A DNA stretch of 64,000 nucleotides from Natranaerobius thermophilus JW/NM-WN-LF (GCF_000020005.1 NC_010718.1:563001-627000), one strand, 5' to 3'; shown: positions 1-10,100, counted from the stretch's first letter. Translations and numbers: made by a program. The notes: a model not told the origin generated them from the sequence alone.

Positions 1-882
1 CCTATAATCCTTGTAACTTTATATTTCAATGGTATGCAGGCTTTGTCCTTAATAGCAGTTTCAGTTGTCACAGCAGCGGTGACAGAAGTGGTATTTCGAA
101 AAATAATGGGGAAACAACCATCCTTGGCAGATTTAAGTGCAGTTCTTACAGGGTTATTTGTAGCTTTAGTGTTACCAGTTGCAACATCACCTATTAGGGC
201 CATAATAGCTACTGTTATAGCAGTAGGTATAGCCAAAGAATTAATGGGTAGTTTGGGTTGGAACCGATATAACCCTGCTTTATTTGGGTATGTAACTACA
301 TTGTTGATGGGAGCATGGCTTCCATTCATGGAAACTGGATTTCAGTCACTACCGGCTTTAGATTCAGTTAGCGGGGCCACCCCTCTGGCTATGTTGACTC
401 AAGGGATGGAAATGCCCGGTTATGGAAGTATGTTGTTAGGACATGGCGAGGCAGGGTCTCTTGCTGAAGCTTCTGCCTTAGCAGTTATAATTGGCGGCTT
501 ATATTTACTCTATAAGAAACATATTAACTGGAGAACTCCAGTGGGAATGATAGCTACAGTATTCATCATCAGCTTGATTTTTGGCGTTGATCCAATTTAT
601 GCAGTTTTAGGTGGAGGAGTTCTTTTTGGAGCTTTCTTCATGGCAACTGACTGGGTTACTTGCCCTATCAATAATAAAGGTAAACTAGTCTTTGGAATTT
701 GTGTCGGCTTACTAATTTGCATATTTAGATATGCACTACCAGCCACAGGTGGGGTTGCTTTTTCTATCTTAATTATGAATGGCTTCACACCAATGATAGA
801 GAAATTTACCCAGCACCCATCTTTTATGGAGCCACGTAAGACTTCTGAACCTGCTTCCGGAGGTAAAACGGCTAGTAGCTAA
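1..882 (+). CDS. rnfD: Rnf electron transport complex subunit D (5' partial)
   Basis: The frame is open to the left edge, so the N-terminus lies outside the window and the Met at base 34 is probably internal. The protein belongs to the RnfD/NqrB family: the membrane subunit of the ferredoxin:NAD+ oxidoreductase that pumps Na+ or H+. It shows a string of hydrophobic segments and an SGATPL motif (S113-T116 counting from base 34), where the family carries FMN on the Thr. The stretch around GSLAEASALA and ISW-like NWRTPVG is also typical of RnfD. It is followed directly by a strong terminator, so here subunit D is the last gene of its operon, unlike the common rnfCDGEAB order. Identification is secure; the ion specificity cannot be read from the sequence. 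Confidence 0.93.
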   Translation, partial: PIILVTLYFNGMQALSLIAVSVVTAAVTEVVFRKIMGKQPSLADLSAVLTGLFVALVLPVATSPIRAIIATVIAVGIAKELMGSLGWNRYNPALFGYVTTLLMGAWLPFMETGFQSLPALDSVSGATPLAMLTQGMEMPGYGSMLLGHGEAGSLAEASALAVIIGGLYLLYKKHINWRTPVGMIATVFIISLIFGVDPIYAVLGGGVLFGAFFMATDWVTCPINNKGKLVFGICVGLLICIFRYALPATGGVAFSILIMNGFTPMIEKFTQHPSFMEPRKTSEPASGGKTASS

Positions 883-936
883 AAATTTAGATTTGCAATG
901 AATTTTTAATAGGGGATTTCATGAAGACTAAAGCAT

Positions 937-971
937 AAAACACGGCAGGTTTATACCACCTGCCGTGTTTT
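937..971 (+). terminator. Rho-independent terminator after rnfD
   Basis: Perfect 14-bp inverted repeat (937-950 with 958-971, 7-nt loop) whose right arm ends in TTTT. It closes the rnf operon and separates it from trmL. Confidence 0.9.
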
Positions 972-980
972 ATAAGGATA

Positions 981-1009
981 TTGTTATATTTTAATATGAA
1001 TATTATAAT
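981..1009 (+). promoter_or_regulatory. Putative SigA promoter for trmL
   Basis: TTGTTA at 981-986 and a perfect TATAAT at 1004-1009 are separated by 17 bp. They lie just behind the rnfD terminator and about 50 bases before the trmL start. Confidence 0.6.
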
Positions 1010-1059
1010 AGGTATTGAGTAATATAAATACTTTCTTTTTTAATGGAGGCGAGCTGGCA

Positions 1060-1518
1060 ATGCATGTAGTACTAGTGGAACCTGAAATCCCACCTAATAC
1101 AGGTAATATTTCCAGGACTTGTGCAGTCAGTAATACAACTTTACATTTAGTTGAACCTTTGGGTTTTTCAATTTCCGACCGGGAGTTAAAAAGGGCAGGT
1201 CTCGATTACTGGGACAAATTATCATATCAAGTTCATGAAAATTTCACATCTGTTGAAAACTTATTACAAACACATCCCATTTATATTGCAACAACTCGAG
1301 GTAAAAATTATTATTATGATATAGAATATCCCCGTGATAGTGTTTTGGTATTTGGAAAAGAGACTGAAGGTTTGCCGGATTGGATTATTAATAAGTATTA
1401 TGAAAACTCCATTCGAATACCAATGGCTCCAGATTTTAGATCCCTTAATTTGAGTAACTCTGTTGCTGTTGTATTGTTTGAAGCTTTGCGACAGCAAAGT
1501 TTCCCAGGATTAAATTAA
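1060..1518 (+). CDS. trmL: tRNA (cytidine(34)-2'-O)-methyltransferase, SPOUT family
   Basis: TrmL/YibK-type SPOUT methyltransferase, which 2'-O-methylates the wobble base of tRNA-Leu isoacceptors using SAM. The 152-residue length fits the family (about 155). The N-terminal VEPEIPPNTGNI segment, the FGKETEGLP motif and the C-terminal RSLNLSNSVA motif that forms the SAM-binding knot are all present. The frame extends upstream to base 1015, but ATG 1060 is preceded by TGGAGGC at 1043-1049 and begins exactly at the family's N-terminus, so I place the start there. It is followed 25 bases later by a HAD gene, probably in the same transcript. Confidence 0.93.
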   Translation: MHVVLVEPEIPPNTGNISRTCAVSNTTLHLVEPLGFSISDRELKRAGLDYWDKLSYQVHENFTSVENLLQTHPIYIATTRGKNYYYDIEYPRDSVLVFGKETEGLPDWIINKYYENSIRIPMAPDFRSLNLSNSVAVVLFEALRQQSFPGLN

Positions 1519-1543
1519 AATTGTCAACGAAAAGGAGAATTGT

Positions 1544-2272
1544 ATGGGAAAATTTACAGCTATTTTGTTTGACTTAGATGGAACTTTGTTGCCTGTAGAT
1601 ACTAAGGTGTTTATTTACAAATATTTTGAATTGATGAAAAAAAGCGTCTCAAACTTATATGATCCAGAAGTCTTTGTAAAGCATGTTTGGGAAGGCAGCA
1701 AAAAGATGATTAACAGTAATGATTCAAAAACTACCAATCAGCAAGTTTTTTTCCAATATTTTAATCAAGCTATAGATTTACCTTTAGAGCAAATTGAATC
1801 CTTTTTTGATGATTTTTATAACAATAAATTTCCTGAGCTACGAAATTGTGTAGGAGAAACAGAGATAAATAGGTATGAGCTGATCAGTTCATTAAAAAAA
1901 GCTGGATATCAGGTTATTATAGCTACAAATCCTATCTTTCCTAAGGAAGCTATAGAACACCGCCTTGATTGGATTGGATTAAGCAGATCTGATTTTGATT
2001 TGGTGACAACTTACGAAAACATGCATTTTGCCAAGCCGAATATCAGGTATTATCAGGAAATATGCTCACAATTACAACTGTCTTCTCAAGAATGTATAAT
2101 GGTCGGTAATGATACGGGAGAAGATTTAATTGCGAAAAAATTGGATATGCAAACTTATCTGGTAACTGATTACTTAATTGATGAAAGAAATCTCTTAGAA
2201 CAAATGACTCCAGATTATCAAGGAACTCTTCAAGAAATGTCAGATTATTTTAATGAACAACTTGTTAACTAA
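1544..2272 (+). CDS. HAD-superfamily hydrolase
   Basis: Haloacid-dehalogenase-type phosphatase of 242 residues, substrate unknown. Motif I is FDLDGT with nucleophile D10 and acid/base D12. Motif II is the ATNP Thr region, motif III the Lys in AKPN, and motif IV GNDTGED binds Mg2+. The insert between motifs I and II is large and helical, as in C1-cap phosphoglycolate-phosphatase-like members. AAGGAG lies 7 bases before the ATG, and the gene follows trmL closely. It could act on a sugar phosphate or nucleotide; the sequence does not decide. Confidence 0.85.
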   Translation: MGKFTAILFDLDGTLLPVDTKVFIYKYFELMKKSVSNLYDPEVFVKHVWEGSKKMINSNDSKTTNQQVFFQYFNQAIDLPLEQIESFFDDFYNNKFPELRNCVGETEINRYELISSLKKAGYQVIIATNPIFPKEAIEHRLDWIGLSRSDFDLVTTYENMHFAKPNIRYYQEICSQLQLSSQECIMVGNDTGEDLIAKKLDMQTYLVTDYLIDERNLLEQMTPDYQGTLQEMSDYFNEQLVN

Positions 2273-2410
2273 AAAGATCTAAGATATAATTAAAACAAAT
2301 AATGAATTTCAATATACGCTCGATAAGTATTTTCTATAATAAACGACGGGATGGGAAAGCTTTGTGTTTAGAGATTGCGGTAAAAAAGTTTTATAAAGGG
2401 GAGACTCGAC

Positions 2411-2830
2411 ATGAGTGATGTTAAAAAAGGTAAGAAAAAGAGAATGACCAAACAGAGAAAAATTATTCTAAATGTGCTCAAGAATACTAAAAGTCATCCT
2501 ACAGCAGATTGGGTTTATGACCAAGTTAGAGAAGTGCTTCCCAACATTAGTTTGGGGACCGTATATCGTAATTTGAAAGTGCTAAAAGAGATGGGAGAAA
2601 TCATGGAATTAGATTTTGGTAGTACTTATAGTAGATTTGACGGTAATCCTCACAACCATTATCATTTTGTTTGTAATGATTGTGAGCGCGTATACGATAT
2701 TGATATGCCTACAGATGAATCATTACTTGCTAAAGCTGATGAAGTAAGTGAACACCAAGTACAAGAGCATAGACTTGAATTTTATGGAACTTGCCAAGAA
2801 TGCTATCAACAGTCAACGGCTCAGGGTTAA
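2411..2830 (+). CDS. perR: Fur-family transcriptional repressor, PerR-like
   Basis: 139-residue Fur-family metalloregulator. It has an N-terminal winged helix (about 10-85) with ISLGTVYRNL as recognition helix, an HNHYHFVC metal-binding stretch, and two CxxC pairs (C88/C91 and C128/C131) that hold structural zinc. H29 in SHPTAD aligns with the His of Bacillus PerR that is oxidised by peroxide, which favours PerR over Fur or Zur. In the family, PerR represses peroxide-defence genes until oxidised. A PerR-box-like operator occurs in this window before the ferritin-like gene at 47423. Start ATG is preceded by AAGGGGAG. The symbol is an inference from residues, not proof. Confidence 0.8.
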   Translation: MSDVKKGKKKRMTKQRKIILNVLKNTKSHPTADWVYDQVREVLPNISLGTVYRNLKVLKEMGEIMELDFGSTYSRFDGNPHNHYHFVCNDCERVYDIDMPTDESLLAKADEVSEHQVQEHRLEFYGTCQECYQQSTAQG

Positions 2831-2835
2831 GATCC

Positions 2836-2870
2836 CCCTTGCTGGTAATAATCGCCAGCAAGGGTTTTTT
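2836..2870 (+). terminator. Rho-independent terminator after perR-like gene
   Basis: Perfect 10-bp stem (2836-2845 with 2855-2864), 9-nt loop, followed by six T. Confidence 0.93.
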
Positions 2871-2921
2871 ATCTATCAAATTATTTAAAAAATTTATTAG
2901 ACGGATAAAGGGGAGTCAGAT

Positions 2922-3947
2922 ATGTCTTTTATAGATTTGCGTAGTGATACCGTTACCCAACCAACTGAGAAGATGCGTACAGCAATGAGTGAAGCCGCTG
3001 TTGGAGATGATGTATACGAAGAAGATCCAACTATTTTGGAATTGGAAGAGAAAAGTGCTCGAATTTTTAATAAAGAAAAAGGCTTATTTTTTCCAACAGG
3101 AACTATGGCTAATCAAGCAGCAATTCTAGCTCATACTAATCCCGGTGAGGAAATTATAATAGAAAAGGACATGCATATTTATTTATATGAGGTTGGGGGC
3201 TTGGCTTTTTTATCAGGAGTTCAATCGCGACAACTTCCAGGAAATTTAGGACAACTTGATCCTCAGGAAGTAGAGGCAGCAATCAGACCATCCAATATAC
3301 ATTTTCCGAGGACTTCACTTATTTGTTTAGAAAACACTCATAATGTTCATGGAGGTACTGTTATTTCTAAAAGGGACATAGACAAAATTGCAGAAGTGGC
3401 TCATCAATATAAACTGCCTTTGCACTTGGACGGTGCCCGTATTTTTAATGCAGCTACTTATTTACAGACAACTGTGGCAGAGCTTACTTCGTCATGTGAT
3501 ACTCTCATGTTTTGCCTGTCTAAAGGTTTATCAGCACCAGCGGGATCGATGTTAGTTGGCGATGAAAACTTTATCAATAGGGCTAGAAAATGTCGTAAAT
3601 TACTAGGAGGAGGTATGAGACAAGCCGGGATATTAGCTGCTGCTGGAATTGTTGCTTTAGAGGAAATGACTAACAGGCTTCAGGAAGACCATGAAAATGC
3701 TCTTTTATTAGCCAAAAATTTAGCAGAAATACCCTGGATCGAAATAGATGTAGATAGAGTTGAAACGAATATCATTAGATTCAATTTAGATACATCTCAC
3801 TTTAGTGCTGTAGAGTTTGAAAACAAATTAAGAGAAGCTAATATAAAGGTCAATGTCAGCGGTGATGGTGGTGTCAGGATGGTGACTCATAAAGATGTCA
3901 CAAGAGACCAAGTAGAGCATGTGGTTTCAGTATTGAAAAGTTTATAG
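2922..3947 (+). CDS. ltaE: Low-specificity L-threonine aldolase
   Basis: PLP-dependent fold-type I enzyme that cleaves L-threonine or L-allo-threonine to glycine and acetaldehyde. The 341-residue length is typical. The sequence opens with the family signature IDLRSDTVTQPT, has the GDDVYEEDPT segment, the HLDGAR motif that binds the pyridine nitrogen, and the Schiff-base lysine K201 in LSKGLSAPAGS. AAGGGGAG sits 7 bases before the ATG. It stands alone between a terminator and a convergent gene, so it is probably transcribed by itself. Glycine supply to one-carbon or glycine-reductase metabolism is a possible role but cannot be shown here. Confidence 0.93.
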   Translation: MSFIDLRSDTVTQPTEKMRTAMSEAAVGDDVYEEDPTILELEEKSARIFNKEKGLFFPTGTMANQAAILAHTNPGEEIIIEKDMHIYLYEVGGLAFLSGVQSRQLPGNLGQLDPQEVEAAIRPSNIHFPRTSLICLENTHNVHGGTVISKRDIDKIAEVAHQYKLPLHLDGARIFNAATYLQTTVAELTSSCDTLMFCLSKGLSAPAGSMLVGDENFINRARKCRKLLGGGMRQAGILAAAGIVALEEMTNRLQEDHENALLLAKNLAEIPWIEIDVDRVETNIIRFNLDTSHFSAVEFENKLREANIKVNVSGDGGVRMVTHKDVTRDQVEHVVSVLKSL

Positions 3948-3953
3948 TTTGAA

Positions 3954-4436
3954 CTAGTTTTTGCTACTTTTATCTGCCTGATAATCAACTTGAAAAACCA
4001 GTTTTCCTCTGAGGGCAATTCTATTTCTGATAGTTTTGGCATTAATTCTGTTGATTGTTGGTGTCACTTTATTGATTTTTTTGACTGGCGGTAAATACTT
4101 AGGACGAGTATTAATAAGGCGTATCTTTACTTGTGTATGTTGTTCGGGAATTGTATCTAAAGTTTTTTTCCAAGCCACGTTAATTTTATTAGAAGAAGTA
4201 TTTTGTTTGGTCTTAAGAGTTTTAACTGTCAAATCAGCGTTAATTGCTAATTTTTCAGGGGAAAGGGTTTTATATGATATTCTTTTAATTTGTATTTCTG
4301 CGGGCAAATTTTGGTCTGGCTTAACTCCTTCAACATATAAGACTTTTGCCCACTCTTTTTCTAATTTCATCGTTTTAATATTGTTGTTAGATGCCCTACT
4401 GTTCTTGTTATTGAACTGAGAAAATTGAATTTTCAA
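3954..4436 (-). CDS. SPOCS/DUF3794-like protein, possible spore-coat component
   Basis: 160-residue basic protein with two similar halves. Each has a beta-rich pattern ending in a segment of the type 'nkialrGkLvFqVdYqA', which resembles SPOCS (DUF3794) repeats found in clostridial spore-coat or exoproteins. The start is TTG at 4434-4436 with GGGGGTG eight bases upstream on the minus strand; no ATG lies near. A plus-strand frame at 4036-4419 overlaps it but has no ribosome site. The gene converges with threonine aldolase (6 bases apart). The family call rests on pattern recognition only. Confidence 0.55.
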   Translation of the reverse strand: MKIQFSQFNNKNSRASNNNIKTMKLEKEWAKVLYVEGVKPDQNLPAEIQIKRISYKTLSPEKLAINADLTVKTLKTKQNTSSNKINVAWKKTLDTIPEQHTQVKIRLINTRPKYLPPVKKINKVTPTINRINAKTIRNRIALRGKLVFQVDYQADKSSKN

Positions 4437-4587
4437 TTTAACACCCCCGGCTTAAATCCATTCTCAATAGTAGATTATGTAATTTTTGTTTTATTGTCAC
4501 AACCAAGAAGATTTTATTAATAGTGTAATAGTTGATTTAATAAATATAGTAATGCGAATTAAATTTAAGCCATAAGGGGTGACTCTT

Positions 4588-4881
4588 ATTTCTGCAATAA
4601 TTTCTTATATAATAAGTGTGTTACTCTGTCTAGTGATTTTTTTAATATTACCTTATCTACCTCCCTTGGGGGTACAAGGACCATCTCTTTTTAGCTTATT
4701 ATGGTTAATACTGGCTGTTTTAGTTTTGGCTGCTCATATCAAATATTGTATTCAGAATCCTCATTTAAGAAATAAAAACAGATCTAAAGAAACTATCTTT
4801 ACAGCAAGGAAGAAACAAGGGCTTTCGGGTAATGAAGGAGAACAAACAGGGCCTAAAAATCAAAACCGAAGCCGAAGTTAG
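4588..4881 (+). CDS. Small membrane protein, unknown function, probable ATT start
   Basis: About 97 residues: two hydrophobic segments (roughly residues 3-24 and 34-53) and a charged, Asn/Arg/Lys-rich tail. I do not recognise a family. The only conventional start in frame is GTG 4579, but that GTG lies inside the ribosome site AAGGGGTG (4574-4581), so it cannot be positioned on the ribosome. The codon at the ideal distance (6 bases) is ATT at 4588. The gene precedes the CBS/DRTGG regulator by 86 bases and may share its transcript, in the position that ytpI occupies near ytoI in Bacillus, though I see no clear similarity to YtpI. Confidence 0.6.
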   Translation: MSAIISYIISVLLCLVIFLILPYLPPLGVQGPSLFSLLWLILAVLVLAAHIKYCIQNPHLRNKNRSKETIFTARKKQGLSGNEGEQTGPKNQNRSRS

Positions 4882-4967
4882 TTTAGAAAGTAATTGATAA
4901 ACCTATAATTCGTTCAATTGTAATTTTTACATTCAACAATGAAATATAACAGCATGGAGGGATAACC

Positions 4968-6272
4968 TTGACTAAACACCGAGAATTAATAAAATATATC
5001 TCAGAACTTCCCATAGGCACTAGAATCTCTGTACGTAAAATAGCTGGTGAATTGTCAGTGAGTGATGGTACAGCGTATAGAGCTATTAAAGATGCAGAAA
5101 ATAAAGGACTTGTCACTACGATTCCTAAGACAGGTACTATTAGGATTAAAAACGAAGATAAAAATTACAATAATCAGGTTACTTTCGCTGAATTAATTAA
5201 AATAGTCAATGGTACTGTTCTAGGTGGAAGAGAAGGACTATACAAGCCCTTGAATAAATTTTTGATTGGGGCCATGAAATTAAAGGATATTTCTAGCTAT
5301 ATAAGTGATGGATGTGTTTTAATTGTAGGTAATAGAGAGGAAGCTCACGAATTGGCATTGAAAAAAGGTGCGGCTGTCTTGATATCTGGAGGATTTGAGA
5401 CAACTGAAGCCAATAAAAAATTAGCGGATAAATATGCCTTACCAATAATAAAAAGCCCTTATGATACTTACAAAATAGCTACATTAATTAATCAAACCTT
5501 GTATAATAAAATGGTGGAAAGTGAAATTCTTCATGTCAAAGATATTATTAATAATCACCCACATTATTTGAATGAAAAAGATACCTACCAAGATTGGGAA
5601 CAACTTTTAGATAAAACTGAACATAGTAGATTTCCGGTTACAAATGACGAAAATAAAGTGGTGGGAGTAGTTACATCCAAAGATGTCACAGGTAGGGATT
5701 ACAATGCTTCTATAGCCAAGCTAATGACATCGAATCCTATTACTGTTTCTCCTGAGACTTTAGTAGCTTCTGTTGCTTACGTTATGGTTTGGCAAGGTAT
5801 TGAAATGATACCAGTTGTTGATGAACAAGACAAGCTAATAGGAATAGTCAGTCGACATGATGTAATGGAAGCCATGCAATTTGGTAAGGGTCACGATAAA
5901 AATACTGCCACAGCAGCTCGTAAGATGATCCAAAACAATTTTACAAAAGAGATATTTAATGAAGGTATCACTTTATCAGGGTTTGTGAATCCAGCTATGA
6001 CAGACCAAGTGGGTAGCATGGACCCTTCAATATTAACGGCGTTGCTTATTCAAGCAAGTTTATCAGCCCTAGGTCACGATAATGTATTTAATATAGTTTT
6101 GGAAAACTGTTCTTTTAATTACGTGGCACCAATACAACTAGAGCAGAAAATAAATGTAACAGCCCGAGTGCTGGAAAATTCTCGCAAGTATGGAAAAGTG
6201 GATTTAGAGATCAAAGGTGATGAAAAAGTGCTTTTAAAAGGTTTTATTTCATGTCAAATCTTAAAAAAATAA
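4968..6272 (+). CDS. ytoI: HTH-DRTGG-CBS-CBS-hotdog regulatory protein (YtoI type)
   Basis: 434 residues in four parts. The N-terminal helix-turn-helix (about 1-60) has the SVSDGTAYRAIKDAENKGLV recognition segment. A DRTGG domain follows (about 75-185), then a pair of CBS domains (about 188-310) that typically bind adenine nucleotides, then a PaaI-type hotdog thioesterase fold (about 320-434). This is the architecture of Bacillus YtoI, which sits in the same dnaE/ytrHI neighbourhood. The TTG start at 4968 has GGAGG 7 bases upstream. It is probably a ligand-sensing regulator, but no target is known. It converges with ytrI (4 bases apart). Confidence 0.88.
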   Translation: MTKHRELIKYISELPIGTRISVRKIAGELSVSDGTAYRAIKDAENKGLVTTIPKTGTIRIKNEDKNYNNQVTFAELIKIVNGTVLGGREGLYKPLNKFLIGAMKLKDISSYISDGCVLIVGNREEAHELALKKGAAVLISGGFETTEANKKLADKYALPIIKSPYDTYKIATLINQTLYNKMVESEILHVKDIINNHPHYLNEKDTYQDWEQLLDKTEHSRFPVTNDENKVVGVVTSKDVTGRDYNASIAKLMTSNPITVSPETLVASVAYVMVWQGIEMIPVVDEQDKLIGIVSRHDVMEAMQFGKGHDKNTATAARKMIQNNFTKEIFNEGITLSGFVNPAMTDQVGSMDPSILTALLIQASLSALGHDNVFNIVLENCSFNYVAPIQLEQKINVTARVLENSRKYGKVDLEIKGDEKVLLKGFISCQILKK

Positions 6273-6276
6273 ACTT

Positions 6277-6801
6277 TTAATTATTTACTTTCTCAGGCTC
6301 TATCCACAATGTCAAACGTTCGCTAATAATCAAACTGTTAACATTTATTTTATATTCTTGTTCTTCAACTTTTGTGGATCTATTGTCAAACATTTGAAAA
6401 ATTAATTCGGGTTCTAATTTATTTATTTGATATCCTATTATTTCCTGGGCAATATCCTGACAAAACTCTTTAATAGCTAGTACAACTTGAGGATTATCTT
6501 CATAATCAACTACAATATTGGCATCTTTTACGACATTAGAAGGATCTTGTTCCCACTTTTCTTCTAAGGTGCGCAATTCTTCTTCCAACTTTTCCATACG
6601 GTTCTCTGTTTGACTAAGTTCTTGCTCTAGTTCTGTTTTTTCCCAGTAAAGATTTTCTATTTGATAATTTAAAAAATATGAAGTGGAAGTAGCTCCGATT
6701 AGAATGCCCAGTAAAAACCAACCCAGAAATATTTTGCGCAACTTATTCCTAGTCTCTTTAGTAGGTGACTGGTTTTCAATATTAGTTAATTTAAAGATCA
6801 T
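6277..6801 (-). CDS. ytrI: Sporulation membrane protein YtrI
   Basis: 174 residues: a short cytoplasmic head, one membrane span (about 25-46), a coiled coil rich in Glu/Leu (about 48-88) and a soluble C-terminal domain. Size, topology and position match YtrI, which is encoded with YtrH next to dnaE in Bacillus and is made under SigE in the mother cell for spore formation. Its start overlaps the ytrH stop by 4 bases (ATGA), so the two are translationally coupled. Sequence similarity within this family is weak; the call relies strongly on ytrH and dnaE next door. Confidence 0.78.
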   Translation of the reverse strand: MIFKLTNIENQSPTKETRNKLRKIFLGWFLLGILIGATSTSYFLNYQIENLYWEKTELEQELSQTENRMEKLEEELRTLEEKWEQDPSNVVKDANIVVDYEDNPQVVLAIKEFCQDIAQEIIGYQINKLEPELIFQMFDNRSTKVEEQEYKINVNSLIISERLTLWIEPEKVNN

Positions 6802-7127
6802 GAGTTATTTCCTCCAGCTATAAATGAGATTATGATTACTCCTGAATGGGCTCCTAAAAAGGCCCCTAAAATGAAAATTAGTTGCTTGACAACAGTGTGA
6901 AGCTGTCCGCCCAAAAAACCCATTTCGATTTCCTTGATAGTAGTAAAAGTACCTCCTAAAGAAGCTACCAGCGCCCAAATTTTCAGTTTTTCGGCTATAG
7001 TCAATGTGGTTTGAATAGGAGGTTGGCCACCAATGCTGGCCCCTAATCCACCTATGAAAGAACCTCCAATAACTACACCCAGAGCAATAGAAAAGTTAAC
7101 TATAAGAGTACCAAAAAATGTAGACAT
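6798..7127 (-). CDS. ytrH: Sporulation membrane protein YtrH
   Basis: 109 residues with three hydrophobic segments and a conserved glycine-rich start (GGSFIGGLGASIGGQPP). Length and pattern fit YtrH (about 110), a mother-cell sporulation protein. It is divergent from dnaE, as in Bacillus, and heads the ytrH-ytrI pair. On the minus strand its ribosome site AAGGAG lies in the loop of a 6-bp hairpin (7132-7137 with 7145-7150). Confidence 0.85.
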   Translation of the reverse strand: MSTFFGTLIVNFSIALGVVIGGSFIGGLGASIGGQPPIQTTLTIAEKLKIWALVASLGGTFTTIKEIEMGFLGGQLHTVVKQLIFILGAFLGAHSGVIIISFIAGGNNS

Positions 7128-7174
7128 ATATTTACCAACTCCTTTGGTAATATTATGTTAAGGAGTGGACTGTT

Positions 7175-10100
7175 ATGCCTAAACCTTTTGTACATTTACA
7201 CACTCACAGTCAGTATAGCTTACTTGATGGTAAGTGTCGGATCAATGAATTAGTTCAAAAAGCTAAGGAATATCAAATGCCTGCTCTAGCTTTGACTGAT
7301 CATGGTGTAATGTATGGTGCGGTGGAATTTTATAAACAGGCTAAAGAAGCAGGTATCAAACCAATTTTGGGTTGTGAAGTGTATGTAGCCCCCCGGGGTC
7401 GAACAGTAAAAGACCCGGTTAAAGACAAGCATCAATATCATTTGGTATTACTTGCTGAAAATCAAACAGGCTATAAAAATCTAATGAAACTAGTTTCTCT
7501 AGCTTTTAAAGAGGGATTTTATTATAAACCACGAGTTGATTACGAACTTTTGGAACGTTATCATGATGGAATTATAGCTTTAAGTGCTTGCCTTGCAGGA
7601 GAAATTCCCACATTGATATTACAAGGTCAGTACGAGGTGGCAAAAAATAGAGCGGACAGGTTAAAATCAATTTTTGGACAAAACAATTTTTATTTAGAGC
7701 TTCAAGATCATGGATTAACGGAAGAACAACAAGTGAATACCCATCTATTGCAAATATCCCGAGAGTTAGATATCGGATTGGTAGCAACTAATGATATACA
7801 CTATTTAACAAATCAAGAGTCCTCAATCCACGATGTGTTACTATGCATACAGACAGGTAAACACTTAGATGATCAGGATAGGATGAAATTTCCATCTAAT
7901 GAATTCTATTTTAAAGATGGCGACGAAATGAGCAATATTTTTAAAGATTTCCCGGGAGCAATTGAAAATACTCTGGCCATTGCTGACAGATGCCAAGTAG
8001 AGTTAGATTTTGATACTCTTCATTTGCCCGAATTTCGAGTACCTGAAGGTTATGATGAAAACTCTTATTTAAGAAAACTATGTCAAAAAGGCCTACTTGA
8101 AAGATATGAACAGGTCACAACGAAAATTCAAGAACGTTTAGAATATGAATTAGATGTCATTAGTAAAATGGGTTATGCGTCTTACTTTTTGATTGTATGG
8201 GACTTTGTACGGTTTGCCCATGAAAATAATATTCTTGTTGGTCCCGGTAGAGGATCCGCGGCAGGTAGTTTGGTTGCATATTCTTTAAGGATAACTAATG
8301 TGGACCCAATCAGATACGGACTACTGTTTGAGCGGTTTTTAAATCCTGAAAGGGTTAATATGCCCGATATTGACATTGATTTCTGTTATGAAAATAGAGA
8401 ACGAGTTATCCAATACGTGGTGGAAAAATACGGAAATGATAATGTGGCTCATATAATCACCTTTGGTACCATGCAAGCCCGGGCAGCTGTTAGAGATGTG
8501 GGGCGGGTCATGGGTATGAATTACGGGGATGTTGACCGTGTAGCTAAAATGATTCCCCATGATCCAGGCATGACAATAGATAAAGCTTTGGAGTTAAATA
8601 AAGATTTTAAAAAACTTTACGATGAAGATCCCCAAGTACGAGAACTTATTAATATATCAAAGTCTATTGAAGGGTTGCCACGTCACGCATCGATTCATGC
8701 TGCTGGTATAGTCATTTCAAAAGCACCTTTGACAGAGTATGTACCTCTTCAATGTAATGATGATCAGGTTGTCACTCAATTCCCCATGGGGACTTTGGAA
8801 GAATTGGGACTTTTAAAAATGGACTTTTTGGGTTTGAAAACGTTGACCATGATGAACAGGGCAGTTGAAATAGTTAATCAAACTCAAGCTGAAACAGTGG
8901 ATTTGAATAAAATTCCTTTGGATGATGAACAGACTTTTAGGTTGATAAGAGAAGGCAATACCCTGGGCGTATTTCAGTTAGAATCTAGTGGAATGAGAGG
9001 AGTACTAAGGGATTTAAAACCTACAAGCTTTGAAGATATTATTGCAACTTCTGCTCTGTATAGACCGGGTCCAATGGAACAGATTCCAACTTTTATTGAG
9101 AGTAAACACGGTCAAAGGGAGATTTCCTATCCCCATGAAGATTTAAAACCAATCTTGGAAGAAACCTATGGAATTATTGTCTATCAGGAGCAAATTATGC
9201 AAGTAGCAAGTACAATGGCAGGTTTTTCTCTAGGGGAAGCCGATCTACTAAGACGCGCTATAGGTAAGAAAAAGAAAAACATACTGGCAGAGCAAAAAGA
9301 AAAATTTGTTCAAGGTTGTATTAACCGGGGTTATGGGAAAGAAACCGGTGAACATGTTTACGATTTAATAGTTAAATTTGCAGATTACGGTTTCAACAAA
9401 TCTCATTCAGCTGCCTATGCATATATTGCCTATCAGTCCGCCTATCTGAAAGCTAATTATCCGACCCAATTTATGGCGGCTTTATTGACCAATAGTATGA
9501 ATGATACCGATAAACTTGCGTTATATATTGATAATGCTAGAGAAATGGGAATTGAAATTTTGCCACCCGATGTCAATGAATCTTTGGTAGATTTTACAGC
9601 TGTTAGTGATTTTAGAATCAGATTCGGATTAGCAGCCGTGAAAAATGTTGGCAGAGGTGCTGTTGAGGAAATAATTACTCGTAGAAGAAAAGAAGGTGGG
9701 TTTACCTCCTTAGATGATTTTTGTTCTCGAACAGATCTTAGAGCCTGTAACAAAAAAGCCATAGAAAGCTTGATAAAAGTAGGTGCTTTTGATGCCTTTG
9801 AACACAACAGAAAACAGATGCTCCAGGTTTTAGATGAAGCTGTTAAAAAAGCCCAAGCTTTTACCTCTGGCAGTGTTAAAGGACAAGTGACCATGTTTGA
9901 AATTGTTTCTGATGGCACGAATAAAATTGATCTTGATTATCCAGATGTAGAAGAGTTCACTTTAAATGAATTATTACAAATGGAAAAAGAATTGCTAGGC
10001 TTCTTTGTAAGTGGACATCCCCTGGATAATTATAAAGAAAAACTTGCAAATATTGATACATCGTCCTTAGCAGAGCTTAACCAAATAAAAGAAGGCTTTA

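Noticed and set aside
4036-4419. Plus-strand open frame of 127 codons with hydrophobic segments
   Set aside because: It lies opposite the SPOCS-like gene, has no ribosome site, and its hydrophobic look is the complement of Lys/Asn-rich codons.
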